NCBI RefSeq assembly: GCF_001698125.1
Contig: NZ_CP013855.1
Coordinates: forward strand, 1-64,000
DNA length: 64,000 bases
Direction: 5' to 3'
From: Pseudonocardia sp. HH130630-07
GTDB lineage: Bacteria > Actinomycetota > Actinomycetes > Mycobacteriales > Pseudonocardiaceae
Positions 45,802 to 54,473 of this stretch are shown in pieces; within the stretch, counting starts at the first letter, position 1, and each line of letters starts with the position of its first letter. The notes under the pieces were generated by a model. The model had not been told where the DNA came from. It saw only the letters and a program-made list of their open reading frames with translations, and did no database searches. The translations under genes were made by a program, and so were the position numbers.

Positions 45802-46974
45802 TCATGCGACGCGGGTTCCTCGGCGGTAGACACCGCGCACGACGGGGACCCGGTATCGGCTCGGTCGGTCGTGGGGACCCGGTTGCGCGTGCAGTTGGAC
45901 CCGGACCAGGTCGGCGCGCATACCGAGCGCGATCCGGCCACGGTCGTCGAACCCGGCGGCTCGTGCGGGGTGTCCGCTGACGAGCCTGACCCCGTCCACG
46001 AGGCTGATGGCGCCGTCGTCGACGAGCCGGAACACCGCCTGCAGCGGGCTGGAGGGCACGTAGTCCGAGGACAGGATGTGCAGCAGGCCTTGGTCGATCA
46101 GGTCGGTAGCCGCGACGTTGCCCGACTGGCTGCCGCCGAGCATGATATTAGGGGCCCCCATGACCGTGGACAGGCCGCGCTCGACGGCGACCCGGGCCGC
46201 GTCGACCGTGGTCGGAAACTCCGCGATCCGCGCTCCGAGGGCGTCGGCCTCGGCCACGTGTTCCGGTGTCGCGTCGTCGTGGGAGGCCAGGACCAGGCCA
46301 CGTTCGGATGCGGCGGCGGCGACCTGTTGCCGGTTGTGGGCGGAATGGCGCGCGGACAGTTCTTGGAGCTCAGTCGCCGAGGCCTCAATGTCGGCCTCGG
46401 CGATCAGGCCTTTCCCGGTGTAGTAACGGGCGAAGTCCTCGATCCGGGTGAACTGGCGTTGTCCCGGGGTGTGGTCCATGAGCGACACCAGCCGTACCCG
46501 GGGGTGGTCGGCGAATTCGGCGAACCCGTCCATGCAGTTCGCGGCGGACACCTCGCATCGGAGATGGATGGCGTGCTCGACCCGGAGGATCCCGTCGGCA
46601 CCGGCACGGTCGAGCGCGTCGACCAGCAGGCCGGCGGCGCCCGCGAGGCCGGTCTCCTCGGTCGGGGTGGTGCCGATCCGCACCGCGTCGAACACGGTCG
46701 TCGCTCCCGAGGCGGCCATCTGGGCGTCGTGCGCCAGCACTGCGGCGATGCCGTCCCAGCGTACTGCGGGCCGGGGGTGGAGGTGGTGTTCGAGGTGGTC
46801 GGTGTGCAGCTCGACCACGCCGGGCAGGAGATGGTCTCCCGCGAGGTCGGTTCCGAGTGCGGACGGGCCGGGGCTGATGTCGGCGATCGCGCCGTCGCGG
46901 ACAAGCACGGATCCGCGTAGGATCTCCTTGTCGAGGACGATCCGGGCGTTGGCGAGGACGGTGTCGCTGTTCAT
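45802..46974 (-). CDS. phnM: Alpha-D-ribose 1-methylphosphonate 5-triphosphate diphosphatase
   Basis: The 390-residue amidohydrolase-fold protein removes pyrophosphate from the triphosphate intermediate in C-P lyase catabolism. Metal ligands are visible in LLPGVVELHTDHLEHHLHPRP (HxD/HxxHH region). Other family blocks are VEHAIHLRCEVSAANC, LVSLMDHTPGQRQF, LASHDDATPEHV, GAPNIMLGGSQSGNV and ILSSDYVPSSPLQA. Its ATG overlaps the phnL stop. Full length with all expected motifs. Confidence 0.93.
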   Translation of the reverse strand: MNSDTVLANARIVLDKEILRGSVLVRDGAIADISPGPSALGTDLAGDHLLPGVVELHTDHLEHHLHPRPAVRWDGIAAVLAHDAQMAASGATTVFDAVRIGTTPTEETGLAGAAGLLVDALDRAGADGILRVEHAIHLRCEVSAANCMDGFAEFADHPRVRLVSLMDHTPGQRQFTRIEDFARYYTGKGLIAEADIEASATELQELSARHSAHNRQQVAAAASERGLVLASHDDATPEHVAEADALGARIAEFPTTVDAARVAVERGLSTVMGAPNIMLGGSQSGNVAATDLIDQGLLHILSSDYVPSSPLQAVFRLVDDGAISLVDGVRLVSGHPARAAGFDDRGRIALGMRADLVRVQLHAQPGPHDRPSRYRVPVVRGVYRRGTRVA

Positions 46975-47741
46975 CTGTGTCCCTCCGGGGTGCGGTCGGC
47001 CCCGCCGGGGACGACCTCGTGGTGGGGGGCGAAGTGTTCGATGTGAACCAGACGATCCGCGACCGAGTCTCGGACGTCGGCGTCGTGGAAGATGCCGACG
47101 ATCGCGGTGTCAGCCGCGAGTTTCTCGGCGATCAGTTCGACGACCGCGTCCCGGTTCCCGGGGTCGAGCGAGGCGGTCGGTTCGTCGAGCAGCAGCAACG
47201 GGAGGTCGGTGATGAACCCTCGCGCGATGTTGACTCGTTGCTGTTCCCCGCCGGAGAACGTGGCGGGCGGGAGATCCCACAACTCCTGCGAGATCGCGAG
47301 CCGGGTCAGCATCGCCGCGGCCCGCTCGCGGGCCTCCGCGATGGGCACACCTCGTTCGACCAGCGGCTCGGCCACGATCTGCTGTGTCCCGACGCGGGGC
47401 ACGCACCGGAGGAACTGGCTGACGTAGCCCATCGCTTCACGGCGGGCGGCGAGGACCGCTCGGGCGTCGGCGTGGGCGAGGTCGACGGTGGTGCCGGGGC
47501 CACGCAGGACGATGCTTCCGCGGTCCACGGCGTAGTTGCCGTATACCATCCGGAGCACCGAGCTCTTGCCCACTCCGGAAGGGCCGCCGAGGACGACGCA
47601 CTCGCTGCGCCGGGCCTCGAAGCTCAGCCCGGTCAGCACGGGTAGTCGCCTACCGCCCTGCAGGTGCATGGTGAAGCTCTTGTCGACGTCGACGACGTCG
47701 AGGACGGGGTCCGACGCTGCTGGGGTCACTGTTCTGCTCAC
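46971..47741 (-). CDS. phnL: C-P lyase accessory ATP-binding protein
   Basis: The 256-residue ABC-type ATPase has Walker A GGPSGVGKSS, the Q-loop YVSQFLRCVPR, the signature TFSGGEQQRVNIARG and Walker B LLLLDEPTASLD. PhnL is needed with PhnGHIM for forming ribose 1-methylphosphonate triphosphate, or for complex remodelling, and is not a transporter ATPase. It is distinguished from PhnK by order, by length and by the lack of the longer PhnK insertions. Stop/start overlaps occur on both sides. Confidence 0.9.
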   Translation of the reverse strand: MSRTVTPAASDPVLDVVDVDKSFTMHLQGGRRLPVLTGLSFEARRSECVVLGGPSGVGKSSVLRMVYGNYAVDRGSIVLRGPGTTVDLAHADARAVLAARREAMGYVSQFLRCVPRVGTQQIVAEPLVERGVPIAEARERAAAMLTRLAISQELWDLPPATFSGGEQQRVNIARGFITDLPLLLLDEPTASLDPGNRDAVVELIAEKLAADTAIVGIFHDADVRDSVADRLVHIEHFAPHHEVVPGGADRTPEGHR

Positions 47742-48517
47742 CTCTGCAGGACCGAGGAGACGAGGAGCTGTGTGTAGGGGGCCTGGGGGTCGTCGAGCAC
47801 CCGGTCGGTGAGATCGGATTCGACGACGCGGCCGTCCTTCATGACGACGGTGCGGTGCGAGATCAGTCGGGCGACGGCGAGGTCGTGGGTGACGATCATG
47901 ACCGAGAGCCCCAGCTCAGCGACCAGTGATCGGATGAGATCGAGCAGCCGGGCCTGGACGGAGACGTCGAGCCCGCTGGTCGGTTCGTCCATGAAGACCA
48001 GTCGCGGGGACACCACCAGGTTGCGGGCGATCTGTAGCCGTTGGCGCATACCGCCGGAGAACGTCACCGGCGCGTCGTCGACCCGGTCTTTCGGGATCTC
48101 GACGCGGTCGAGCCAGGACAGGGCTTCCGCCCGGATCCGGCCGTAGTGGCGCCAGCCGTTGGCCATCAGTGGCTCGCCCACGTTCCCGCCTGCACTGATG
48201 TGCATCCGCAGCCCGTCGGCGGCGTCCTGGTGGACGAAGCCCCACTCGCTGCGCCACAACCTGCGCACCGCGCTCTCGGGCAGCAAGCCGAGGTCCAGCG
48301 TCTGCCCGTCGCGGGAGCGATAGCAGACAGTTCCCTCGTCGCTGCGGAGCCGCCCGGACAGGGTCGCGAGCAGCGTCGTCTTCCCGGAACCGGACTCCCC
48401 GACGACGGCGAGAACCTCGCCGGGCCACAGGTCGAGGTCCACGTCCCGGCAAGCGAACCGGTCTCCGTAGCGGTGGCCGACACCGCGGACCTGCAGCAAC
48501 GGCTCATCGGCGGTCAC
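47738..48517 (-). CDS. phnK: C-P lyase accessory ATP-binding protein
   Basis: 259 residues from the GTG at 48517, overlapping the phnJ stop. It has Walker A GESGSGKTT, GFVHQDAADGLRMHISAGGNVGEPL (the PhnK-type Q-loop region), signature TFSGGMRQRLQIARNL and Walker B LVFMDEPTSGLDVSVQ. PhnK docks on PhnJ in the E. coli core complex. The full-length, intact protein resembles oligopeptide-type ABC subunits, but the context makes PhnK certain. Confidence 0.92.
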   Translation of the reverse strand: MTADEPLLQVRGVGHRYGDRFACRDVDLDLWPGEVLAVVGESGSGKTTLLATLSGRLRSDEGTVCYRSRDGQTLDLGLLPESAVRRLWRSEWGFVHQDAADGLRMHISAGGNVGEPLMANGWRHYGRIRAEALSWLDRVEIPKDRVDDAPVTFSGGMRQRLQIARNLVVSPRLVFMDEPTSGLDVSVQARLLDLIRSLVAELGLSVMIVTHDLAVARLISHRTVVMKDGRVVESDLTDRVLDDPQAPYTQLLVSSVLQR

Positions 48518-49359
48518 CGGTCTCCCTCCTCGCCGCGCTCGCCGGCGCAGTGGTCGCTGTCCGAGCAGGCGTAGATGGCGCCTCCCGCGTCGTCGGTGAC
48601 GATCTCGTCGAGGTAGACGCCGGCCGAGCCGCAGAGCGCGCACGACTGGTCGAAACGCTGTGGTTCGAAGGGGTGGTCGTCGAAGCTGAGGCTCTCGACG
48701 TCGGTGTAGGGCGGAACGGCGTAGATCCGCTTCTCGCGCCCGGCTCCGTAGAGGTGCAGGGCGGGGCTGCGATGCAGCTTGGGGTTGTCGAAGCTCGGGA
48801 TCGGGGACGGAGCCATGAGGTAGCGCCCGTCGACGATCACCGGGTAGTCGTAGGTCGTCGCGACGTGTCCGTAGTGGGCGATGTCCTCGTAGAGCTTGAC
48901 GTAGATCAGGCCGTACTCCTCGAGGGCGTGCAGTCGCCGGGTCTCGGTCTCGCGGGGCTCGAGGAAGCGCAGCGGTTCGGGGATCGGTACCTGGTAGACC
49001 ACGATCTGGCCCTCGGCCAGAGGGGTCTCCGGGATCCGGTGCCGGGTCTGGACGACGGTGGCCTCGGTCGTGCGGGTCGTGGTCCGGGTTCGGCTCACGG
49101 TCTCGAAGAACGCGCGGATCGACACGGCGTTGGTCGTGTCGTCGGCTCCCTGGTCGATGACTTTCAGGACATCGTCGTGTCCGATGATCGATGCGGTGAG
49201 CTGCACCCCGCCCGTCCCCCAGCCACGTGGCAGCGGCACCTCGCGGGAGGCGAAGGGCACCTGGAAACCGGGGATCGCGACCGCTTTGAGCAGGGCGCGG
49301 CGGATCATGCGTTTGGTCTGCTCGTCGAGGTAGCCGGCGTTGTAGGTCTCGGTGGTCAC
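48514..49359 (-). CDS. phnJ: Carbon-phosphorus lyase, radical-SAM catalytic subunit
   Basis: 281 residues from the GTG at 49359. PhnJ cleaves the C-P bond of ribose 1-phosphonate 5-phosphate using a 4Fe-4S/SAM radical. The four key cysteines are Cys240, Cys243, Cys265 and Cys271, the C-x2-C-x21-C-x5-C spacing of E. coli PhnJ (241, 244, 266, 272). The radical glycine equivalent is Gly31 in IPGFQVPF. GYGTGG-like RGWGTGG and YGLIYVKLYEDIAHYGHVATTYDYPV are also conserved. It is intact and coupled to phnI and phnK by 4-base overlaps. Confidence 0.95.
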   Translation of the reverse strand: MTTETYNAGYLDEQTKRMIRRALLKAVAIPGFQVPFASREVPLPRGWGTGGVQLTASIIGHDDVLKVIDQGADDTTNAVSIRAFFETVSRTRTTTRTTEATVVQTRHRIPETPLAEGQIVVYQVPIPEPLRFLEPRETETRRLHALEEYGLIYVKLYEDIAHYGHVATTYDYPVIVDGRYLMAPSPIPSFDNPKLHRSPALHLYGAGREKRIYAVPPYTDVESLSFDDHPFEPQRFDQSCALCGSAGVYLDEIVTDDAGGAIYACSDSDHCAGERGEEGDR

Positions 49360-50447
49360 TGGCTGGGCTCCTCGCCGGTCCGGTGCGCGGTCGTGTGTTC
49401 CCGGCGCAGCTGCCGGATCAGGCCCAGCTCGGCCTGGAAGTCGACGTAGTGCGGCAGCTTGAGGTGTTCGACGAATCCCGCCGCCTCGACGTTGTCGCCG
49501 TGGCTGAGTACGAACTCCTCGTCCTGCGCGGGAGCGGTCGACCGCTCGCCGAGCTCCTCGGCGCGCAGTGCCCGGTCGACCAGTGACATCGCCATCGCCT
49601 TGCGTTCGCCGCGGCCGAAGGTGAGGCCGTAGCCTCGGGTGAACTGGGCGGGGGCCTCGGCACTGCCGGTGAACTGGTTGATCATCTGGCATTCGGTGAC
49701 CTCGATCCGGCCGACCGGCACGGCGAACCCGAGCTCGGGCGCGTCGAACTCGATCTCGACCTCACCTGTCCTGATCTCGCCGGCGAACGGGTGGTTGCGG
49801 CCGAATCCGCGTTGTGTTGAATAGCCGAGTGCGAGCAGGAACCCCTCGTCGGATCGTGCCAGCCCCTGCAGCCGCTCGGCCCGGGTCATCGGGAAGGTCG
49901 TGGGGTCGCGGGTCAGGTCGCCCGGTTCGGGGTCTGTCTCGCCGGTCCCCGAGCGCGGGTCGGGTTCGAGGAGCGCCTCGGCAGCGAGAAGCTCGGTGAT
50001 CCGGGGCATCGGGGCCTCGTCAGTCTCGGCTGGCGTCGCGATGTACTCGGAGGCGGTCGCGAGGAGTCGGTGGGTGTAGTCGAACGTCGCTCCGAGCTGC
50101 TGGCCGCCCGGCAGGTCTTTGAAGGTCGCCGAGATGCGCCGCTGGGGTGGGAGCTCTGCTGTGTCGATCGGCAGCGAGTTACCGAAGCGCGGCAACGTCG
50201 TGCGGTAGGTACGCACCAGGGTGATGGCTTCGACGACATCGCCCTGGGCCTGCACGATCGCGTGCGCAGCGATGTCCGGGTCGTGGAGTGACCCCTCGCT
50301 CATCACCCTGGCCAGCAGCACCGGCAGCTGCCGGCGTACCGCGTGCTGGTCGAGCGCTGTGCCGTCCTCGGCTTTGCGGGCGACCTTCGCCAGTAGCGCG
50401 TGGGCGTTGGCGATGGCTCGCTCGCCGCCTTTGACCGCGACATACAT
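49356..50447 (-). CDS. phnI: C-P lyase core subunit, nucleosidase/phosphonate ribosyltransferase
   Basis: The 363-residue protein replaces the adenine of ATP with phosphonate to begin the pathway, together with PhnGHL. Family blocks: MYVAVKGGERAIANAHALLA, EGSLHDPDIAAHAIVQAQGDVVEAI, ERLQGLARSDEGFLLALGYSTQRGFGRNHPF, TECQMINQF and HVDFQAELGLI-like YVDFQAELGLIRQL. Normal length. ATG 50447 follows the phnH stop by 2 bp. Confidence 0.94.
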   Translation of the reverse strand: MYVAVKGGERAIANAHALLAKVARKAEDGTALDQHAVRRQLPVLLARVMSEGSLHDPDIAAHAIVQAQGDVVEAITLVRTYRTTLPRFGNSLPIDTAELPPQRRISATFKDLPGGQQLGATFDYTHRLLATASEYIATPAETDEAPMPRITELLAAEALLEPDPRSGTGETDPEPGDLTRDPTTFPMTRAERLQGLARSDEGFLLALGYSTQRGFGRNHPFAGEIRTGEVEIEFDAPELGFAVPVGRIEVTECQMINQFTGSAEAPAQFTRGYGLTFGRGERKAMAMSLVDRALRAEELGERSTAPAQDEEFVLSHGDNVEAAGFVEHLKLPHYVDFQAELGLIRQLRREHTTAHRTGEEPSQ

Positions 50448-50449
50448 GT

Positions 50450-51088
50450 TCAGCCCTCCGGTTGCGGGTCGGTCGATGCGTGCAGGCGGGTCGTGCGCGG
50501 CAGCCCGAGCACACTGTCGTCGTCGATCACGAGCAGGTCGACACCGCGGGGGAACAGCCCGCCGTTGGTGCGCCACTGGTCGACGAACCCGGCGGGGAGC
50601 CACGGCAGCTCGACCGTGGTCATTCCGTCGATCCCGGGGCCGCGCACGGCCCACCGTGCGGGCGACGCCGCGATGCCCGCACCGCGGACGTCGAGCAGCA
50701 CGGTGGTCGAGCGGTGCGGCTCCTCGTCTGTGCCCGGCGCCATCTCCTCGAGGGCGGGGAGGGTGTCCGGTGCGGCGATCACGAAGTCGGCCACGGCGGG
50801 GGCCAGCGCCGTGCGCATTCCGGTGTGGAAGGTAAGGAACGACATGACCGCCGGGTCCGCGGCGAGCCCGGGTGCGCACCACACTGCGCTGTCCTCGTCG
50901 AACAGGGTGAGCGCCACTGCGGTGACACCGTTGCCGAGAGCGGGAGGTGGCGGCGAGGGGAGGGCTCCCACGGGCTGGGCGCGCCCCGGTCGGGCCAGGG
51001 CGTCGAGCACCGCGCGGAACACACGCTGCGCGTCCTGGGCCGGATCACCGAAGCCGGGGCCGGGCACGGTGCCGGCTCCGCCGGTCAC
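50450..51088 (-). CDS. phnH: C-P lyase core subunit
   Basis: The 212-residue protein has the PhnH opening GDPAQDAQRVFRAVLDALARPG, then VTAVALTLFDEDSAVW, VMSFLTFHTG, and GIDGMTTVELPWLPAGFVDQWRTNGGLFPRGVDLLVID. PhnH is a PLP-transferase-like fold without catalysis and is required in the PhnGHIJ complex. GTG 51088 overlaps the phnG stop. Confidence 0.92.
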   Translation of the reverse strand: MTGGAGTVPGPGFGDPAQDAQRVFRAVLDALARPGRAQPVGALPSPPPPALGNGVTAVALTLFDEDSAVWCAPGLAADPAVMSFLTFHTGMRTALAPAVADFVIAAPDTLPALEEMAPGTDEEPHRSTTVLLDVRGAGIAASPARWAVRGPGIDGMTTVELPWLPAGFVDQWRTNGGLFPRGVDLLVIDDDSVLGLPRTTRLHASTDPQPEG

Positions 51089-51567
51089 CGGTGCTCCCGG
51101 GCGACGGTGAAGAAGTCGACCTTCGTGCCGGCGGCCTCACCACGGCGGAGATCGTCGTGCTCGGCCTGTGCCCGCGTGAGCGGGTCGACAACGGTATCGA
51201 GTACGCGGAGGCGTTGGCGATCGTCGGCCAAGAGACCGTCGAACACCGCCGCCAGCCACGCGTGCCGCAGTTCGGTACCCAGGACGTACCCGGTGCCGAT
51301 CTGTTCTCCGGTCATCGCGTCGCCGTGCAGACGCACGGTCGCCCGCGACACGGTCGCCTCCCCCAGGTTGAACGGGTCTCCCCCGCCGCCGATCCGGCCG
51401 CGGACCATGACGAGCCCGGCCTGCGGCCCGCGGATCTCCTCAACCTCGGGTTTCGGCTGCCAGGTGTCCCACGCGGCGGCCAGATCCTCGGCCGGGGCGT
51501 GGGCGAGCGCGCGCATGCACCGCCGGCGTTGCGCGATCTGCTCGCAATCCTGGTTCCTCGTCGCCAC
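51085..51567 (-). CDS. phnG: C-P lyase core subunit
   Basis: 160 residues from GTG 51567 behind GGGAGG; an earlier start at 51612 is less likely. PhnG features: RRRCMRALAHAPAEDLAAAWD, GLVMVRGRIGGGGDPFNLGEATVSRATVRL, GTGYVLGTELRHAWLAAVFDGLL. It is the first gene of the operon, divergent from phnF. The operon is gap-free down to phnM. Confidence 0.92.
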   Translation of the reverse strand: MATRNQDCEQIAQRRRCMRALAHAPAEDLAAAWDTWQPKPEVEEIRGPQAGLVMVRGRIGGGGDPFNLGEATVSRATVRLHGDAMTGEQIGTGYVLGTELRHAWLAAVFDGLLADDRQRLRVLDTVVDPLTRAQAEHDDLRRGEAAGTKVDFFTVAREHR

Positions 51568-51582
51568 CGGACCTCCCTGTCG

Positions 51583-51606
51583 ATTGGTACGTCTATCTAG
51601 ATGAAT
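51583..51606. promoter_or_regulatory. Candidate PhnF operator between phnG and phnF
   Basis: ATTGGTACGTCTATCTAGATG sits 16 bp before phnG. It includes TGGTACGTCTA, similar to the TGGTATAGACCA element bound by mycobacterial PhnF, and an overlapping palindrome TCTAGA. It is placed where a repressor would cover phnG initiation and the divergent promoter. Confidence 0.45.
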
Positions 51607-51704
51607 CGACACTAGCCGGGTCGAACGCGCCCGCGGCGTCGAAGGGCCGTCGACGCAGTGAACCCTCGGGAAACGGGGCGGCCGGGAGATACAGTGCGGA
51701 CACC

Positions 51705-52439
51705 ATGACCCCGCAGACGCGTTCGCCGAGCGGCTACTCCACGTGGCGGCTCATCGCCGAGGAGCTCCGGAGCGAGATCGTCGACGAGTCACTTGCACCC
51801 GGTACCCGTCTCCCCACCGAACGTGAGCTCGTCGAGCGGTTCGGCGTGCACCGCCACACGGTGCGACAGGCCGTCGCCACGCTCGCGACCGAGGGTCTCG
51901 TCGCGCGACGTCAGGGCAGCGGCACCTTCGTCGTCGAGCGGCCCCGGCTCGTCCACCGGATCGGGCTGCGCACGCGGTGGAGCGACAGCCTCGGGCACCG
52001 TGCCGACGCCTCGCCGGGGGTCCTGCTCGAGGCCGGGCCCGACCCCTGTCCCCCCGCCGATGTCGTGATGTCGCTCGATCTTCACGAGCGGGCGGCGCTG
52101 CGCACCGAGATGGTCCGGTCCGTGGACGGGCTGGCCCTAGTCCGCACCACGGACTGGTTCGTCGCCGCGGCGGTCCCGGACTTCGCACGGCACTACCGCG
52201 ACGTCGGGGGGTCGACCACCGCCGCGTTGCGCGCCATAGGGATCGACGACTACCTCCGCGTCTCGAGCACGATCACTGCACGGCTGGCGACGTTCGCGGA
52301 GTCGACGGATATGGACCTGCCCGGCGGAGCGGTGGTCCTCGTCGTCCGTGGCCTGGACGCGCTACCGGATGGCACCCCCTTGCGCTATGGGATCTCCCGC
52401 TTCCGCGCCGACCGCGTCGAGCTCAACGTCGACACGTGA
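51705..52439 (+). CDS. phnF: GntR/HutC-family regulator of the phn genes
   Basis: The 244-residue protein has a GntR winged HTH at 12-80 (STWRLIAEELRSEIVD, LPTERELVERFGVHRHTVRQAVATLATEGLV, RQGSGTFVV) and a UTRA effector domain of the HutC type (ERAALRTEMVRSVDGLALVRTTDWF). PhnF proteins repress phosphonate genes, with phosphate or phosphonate state as the signal. It is divergently transcribed from phnG with 137 bp between, as is usual. Confidence 0.88.
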   Translation: MTPQTRSPSGYSTWRLIAEELRSEIVDESLAPGTRLPTERELVERFGVHRHTVRQAVATLATEGLVARRQGSGTFVVERPRLVHRIGLRTRWSDSLGHRADASPGVLLEAGPDPCPPADVVMSLDLHERAALRTEMVRSVDGLALVRTTDWFVAAAVPDFARHYRDVGGSTTAALRAIGIDDYLRVSSTITARLATFAESTDMDLPGGAVVLVVRGLDALPDGTPLRYGISRFRADRVELNVDT

Positions 52440-52588
52440 CCGGCGCCTGGTCACAGCCGGTGCTCGGCCACTGCACGGGTGATCCACCTCGCGTGCGACC
52501 TGGTGCGCACGGCGTCCTCCGCAGCGACCGAGGAGCAGAGCGCCGAGCACGGCCAGGTGCACGAATCGGCTCATCATCGCCTCGATCT

Positions 52589-52756
52589 GACAGCCCTTTT
52601 CAACCTGACCAGCGAGCTTCTGCGTCAGGAGATCGCGAAGGTTGCAGCGCAACTGCTCTGACCACAGCTGCACAGGTCACCGGCTCGCCAGCTCGGCGTC
52701 TGCACCCACACAACCAGGCCCCTGAGCTGCCGGAACGGCAGGTTGAAAAGGGCTCA
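52589..52756. mobile_element. MITE, third copy
   Basis: Same interior as 26703-26869; the right end is GGTTGAAAAGGGCTCA and the left end is slightly altered (CAGCCCTTTTCAACCTG). It lies between phnF and the siderophore genes and truncates a hydrolase gene on its right. Confidence 0.85.
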
Positions 52757-52821
52757 GTGGGCCCGTCGCCACCGTGGTCGGTCCAGGACAGCTCGATCCC
52801 GTTCAGCCTCGTCACGGTCAT
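52757..52821 (-). pseudogene. Alpha/beta hydrolase N-terminal stub cut by MITE
   Basis: The minus strand starts at ATG 52821, overlapping the ligase stop, and reads MTVTRLNGIELSWTDHGGDG before entering the MITE after 22 residues. The opening is typical of alpha/beta hydrolases, so the siderophore operon once ended in such a gene, perhaps a ferri-siderophore esterase or thioesterase. The rest is absent. Confidence 0.65.
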
Positions 52822-54473
52822 CGGGCACCATCGCGCAGCTCGGCGGCCAGCACCCGCTTGTCGATCTTTCCCACCGCTGTGAGCGGCAGGTCCTCGCGGA
52901 CCACGACACGGTCCGGGTACATGAACCGGGCCAGCCCACGCCCGGACAGGAAGCTACGCAGGGCACGGCGCGAGGGCGGTCGTACGCCCGGGACCGGGCG
53001 AAGCACGACGCAGACCGCCTCTCCCAGGTTAGGGTCGGGGACCCCGAGCACCGCGGCCGCCGCGACGTCGGGGTGGGCGAGCACATGGTCCTCCAGGACG
53101 GTCGCAGCCACGTTCTCCCCGCCTCGGTTCACGACGTCCTTGATGCGGCCCTCGACCACCAGGTAGCCGCCGGGCAGGCGGCGCACGACGTCCCCGCTGC
53201 GGTAGAAGCCGTCCGGGGTGAACGCCACCGGGTCGATCTCGCGGGCCCGGTAGTAGCCCCGCAGGGTGTACGGGCCCCGGGTCCACAGCTCGCCGGGCTC
53301 GCCGTCGGGCACGTCTACGCCGTGCTCGTTGACAACACGGACCTCGTCCGCCGGGCTGAGGGGGCGGCCCTGGCTGACGGCGACGAGGTCGTTCGGGTCG
53401 TCGAGCCGGGTGTAGTTGAGCAGTCCCTCGGCCATGCCGAAGACCTGCTGAACCGCGGCGCCGAGCTCGGGGCGGACCCGTCGGGCGAGGGTCTCGTCGC
53501 ACTTCGCGCCGCCCACCTGGACCAGGCGCAGCGACGACAGGTCGGTCCCGCCGGGGTGCTCGCCGACGACGTCCACCCAGAGCCGCAGCAGCGGCGGCAC
53601 CATCGCAGTGACCGTGACGCGTTCGGCGCCGACCAGGGGCAGCGTGATGTCCGGACTCGGGACGGGGGCGAGCACCACCTGTCCCCCGACCCCCAGTGTG
53701 CCGAGCAGCCCGGGGCAGGCGAGTGGGAAGTTGTGCGCCAGCGGCAGACAGGACAGATAGACGTCGTCCGCGGTCAGCCCGCAGACCTCGGCACTGGCCC
53801 GGGCGTTGTAGGCGTAATCGCGGTGGGTACGCGGGATCAGCTTCGGATTGCCGGTGGTGCCGCCGGAGACGAGCAAGACCGCGACCTGGCCGGGGTCGGC
53901 GCGGGGCAGCGGGTCCTCCGACCCCGCGGGCAGTGTCGCGAGCGCGACGGTGCCCGGGATCGGGTCGCCGTCGACGAGCACGTGGCGCAGCGAGCCGACC
54001 TCGGCGGCGACGTCGAGCCCGAGCCTGCGGTAGTCGAAGCCCTCGACGACGTCGGGTCCGACGTAGGCGACGGCCTCCGACAGCGCGGTCAGGTGGGCGA
54101 TCTCGGCGTGCCGGTGCGCGGGCAGGGTGAGCACCGGGACCGCGCCGAGCCGCAGCAGCGCGAACAGCGTGACGACGAAGCCCGCGGTGTTGGGCAGGTG
54201 CACCACGACCCGATCCCGGGGGGCGATGCCCAGCGCACGCAGGGCCCTGGCGCGCTCGTCGGCGCGATGGTCGAGGTTGGTGTAGGAGATCCGCTCGTCA
54301 CCGGCCACGATCGCGGTCGCGTCACCATGGCGCCGGACCGCCGCCGTGAGCAGTCCGCCGAGGGTCTCCTCGCGCCAGTAGCCCTCGGCGACGTAGCGCT
54401 CGCGCAGCTCGGCGGGCCAGCCGACCGCGCCGTCGAGCAGATCTACCTCGGCCGGTGCCGGTCCGGTGCTCAT
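52818..54473 (-). CDS. Salicylate-AMP ligase (aryl-acid adenylation enzyme)
   Basis: The 551-residue stand-alone adenylating enzyme of the EntE/DhbE/MbtA/YbtE family loads an aryl cap on the siderophore NRPS. Core motifs: VSGGTTGNPK (A3), FGMAEGLLNYTRLDD, YRSGDVVRR and GRIKDVVNRGGENVA. Substrate-pocket positions that separate salicylate from 2,3-dihydroxybenzoate read Phe and Cys in HNFPLACPG and Leu in EGLLNYT. In DhbE these are Tyr, Ser and Val; the combination here is the salicylate type. That agrees with the adjacent salicylate synthase. It overlaps that gene by 4 bases. Confidence 0.9.
   Translation of the reverse strand: MSTGPAPAEVDLLDGAVGWPAELRERYVAEGYWREETLGGLLTAAVRRHGDATAIVAGDERISYTNLDHRADERARALRALGIAPRDRVVVHLPNTAGFVVTLFALLRLGAVPVLTLPAHRHAEIAHLTALSEAVAYVGPDVVEGFDYRRLGLDVAAEVGSLRHVLVDGDPIPGTVALATLPAGSEDPLPRADPGQVAVLLVSGGTTGNPKLIPRTHRDYAYNARASAEVCGLTADDVYLSCLPLAHNFPLACPGLLGTLGVGGQVVLAPVPSPDITLPLVGAERVTVTAMVPPLLRLWVDVVGEHPGGTDLSSLRLVQVGGAKCDETLARRVRPELGAAVQQVFGMAEGLLNYTRLDDPNDLVAVSQGRPLSPADEVRVVNEHGVDVPDGEPGELWTRGPYTLRGYYRAREIDPVAFTPDGFYRSGDVVRRLPGGYLVVEGRIKDVVNRGGENVAATVLEDHVLAHPDVAAAAVLGVPDPNLGEAVCVVLRPVPGVRPPSRRALRSFLSGRGLARFMYPDRVVVREDLPLTAVGKIDKRVLAAELRDGAR

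Noticed and set aside
47738..48517. PhnK as a phosphonate importer ATPase
   Set aside because: It looks like an oligopeptide ABC ATPase, but its position between phnJ and phnL and the PhnK-type Q-loop region identify the C-P lyase accessory protein.
52467..52661. ORF that fuses the phnF downstream sequence to the MITE tail
   Set aside because: No ribosome site and low-complexity composition; the only recognisable part is the MITE-encoded tail.
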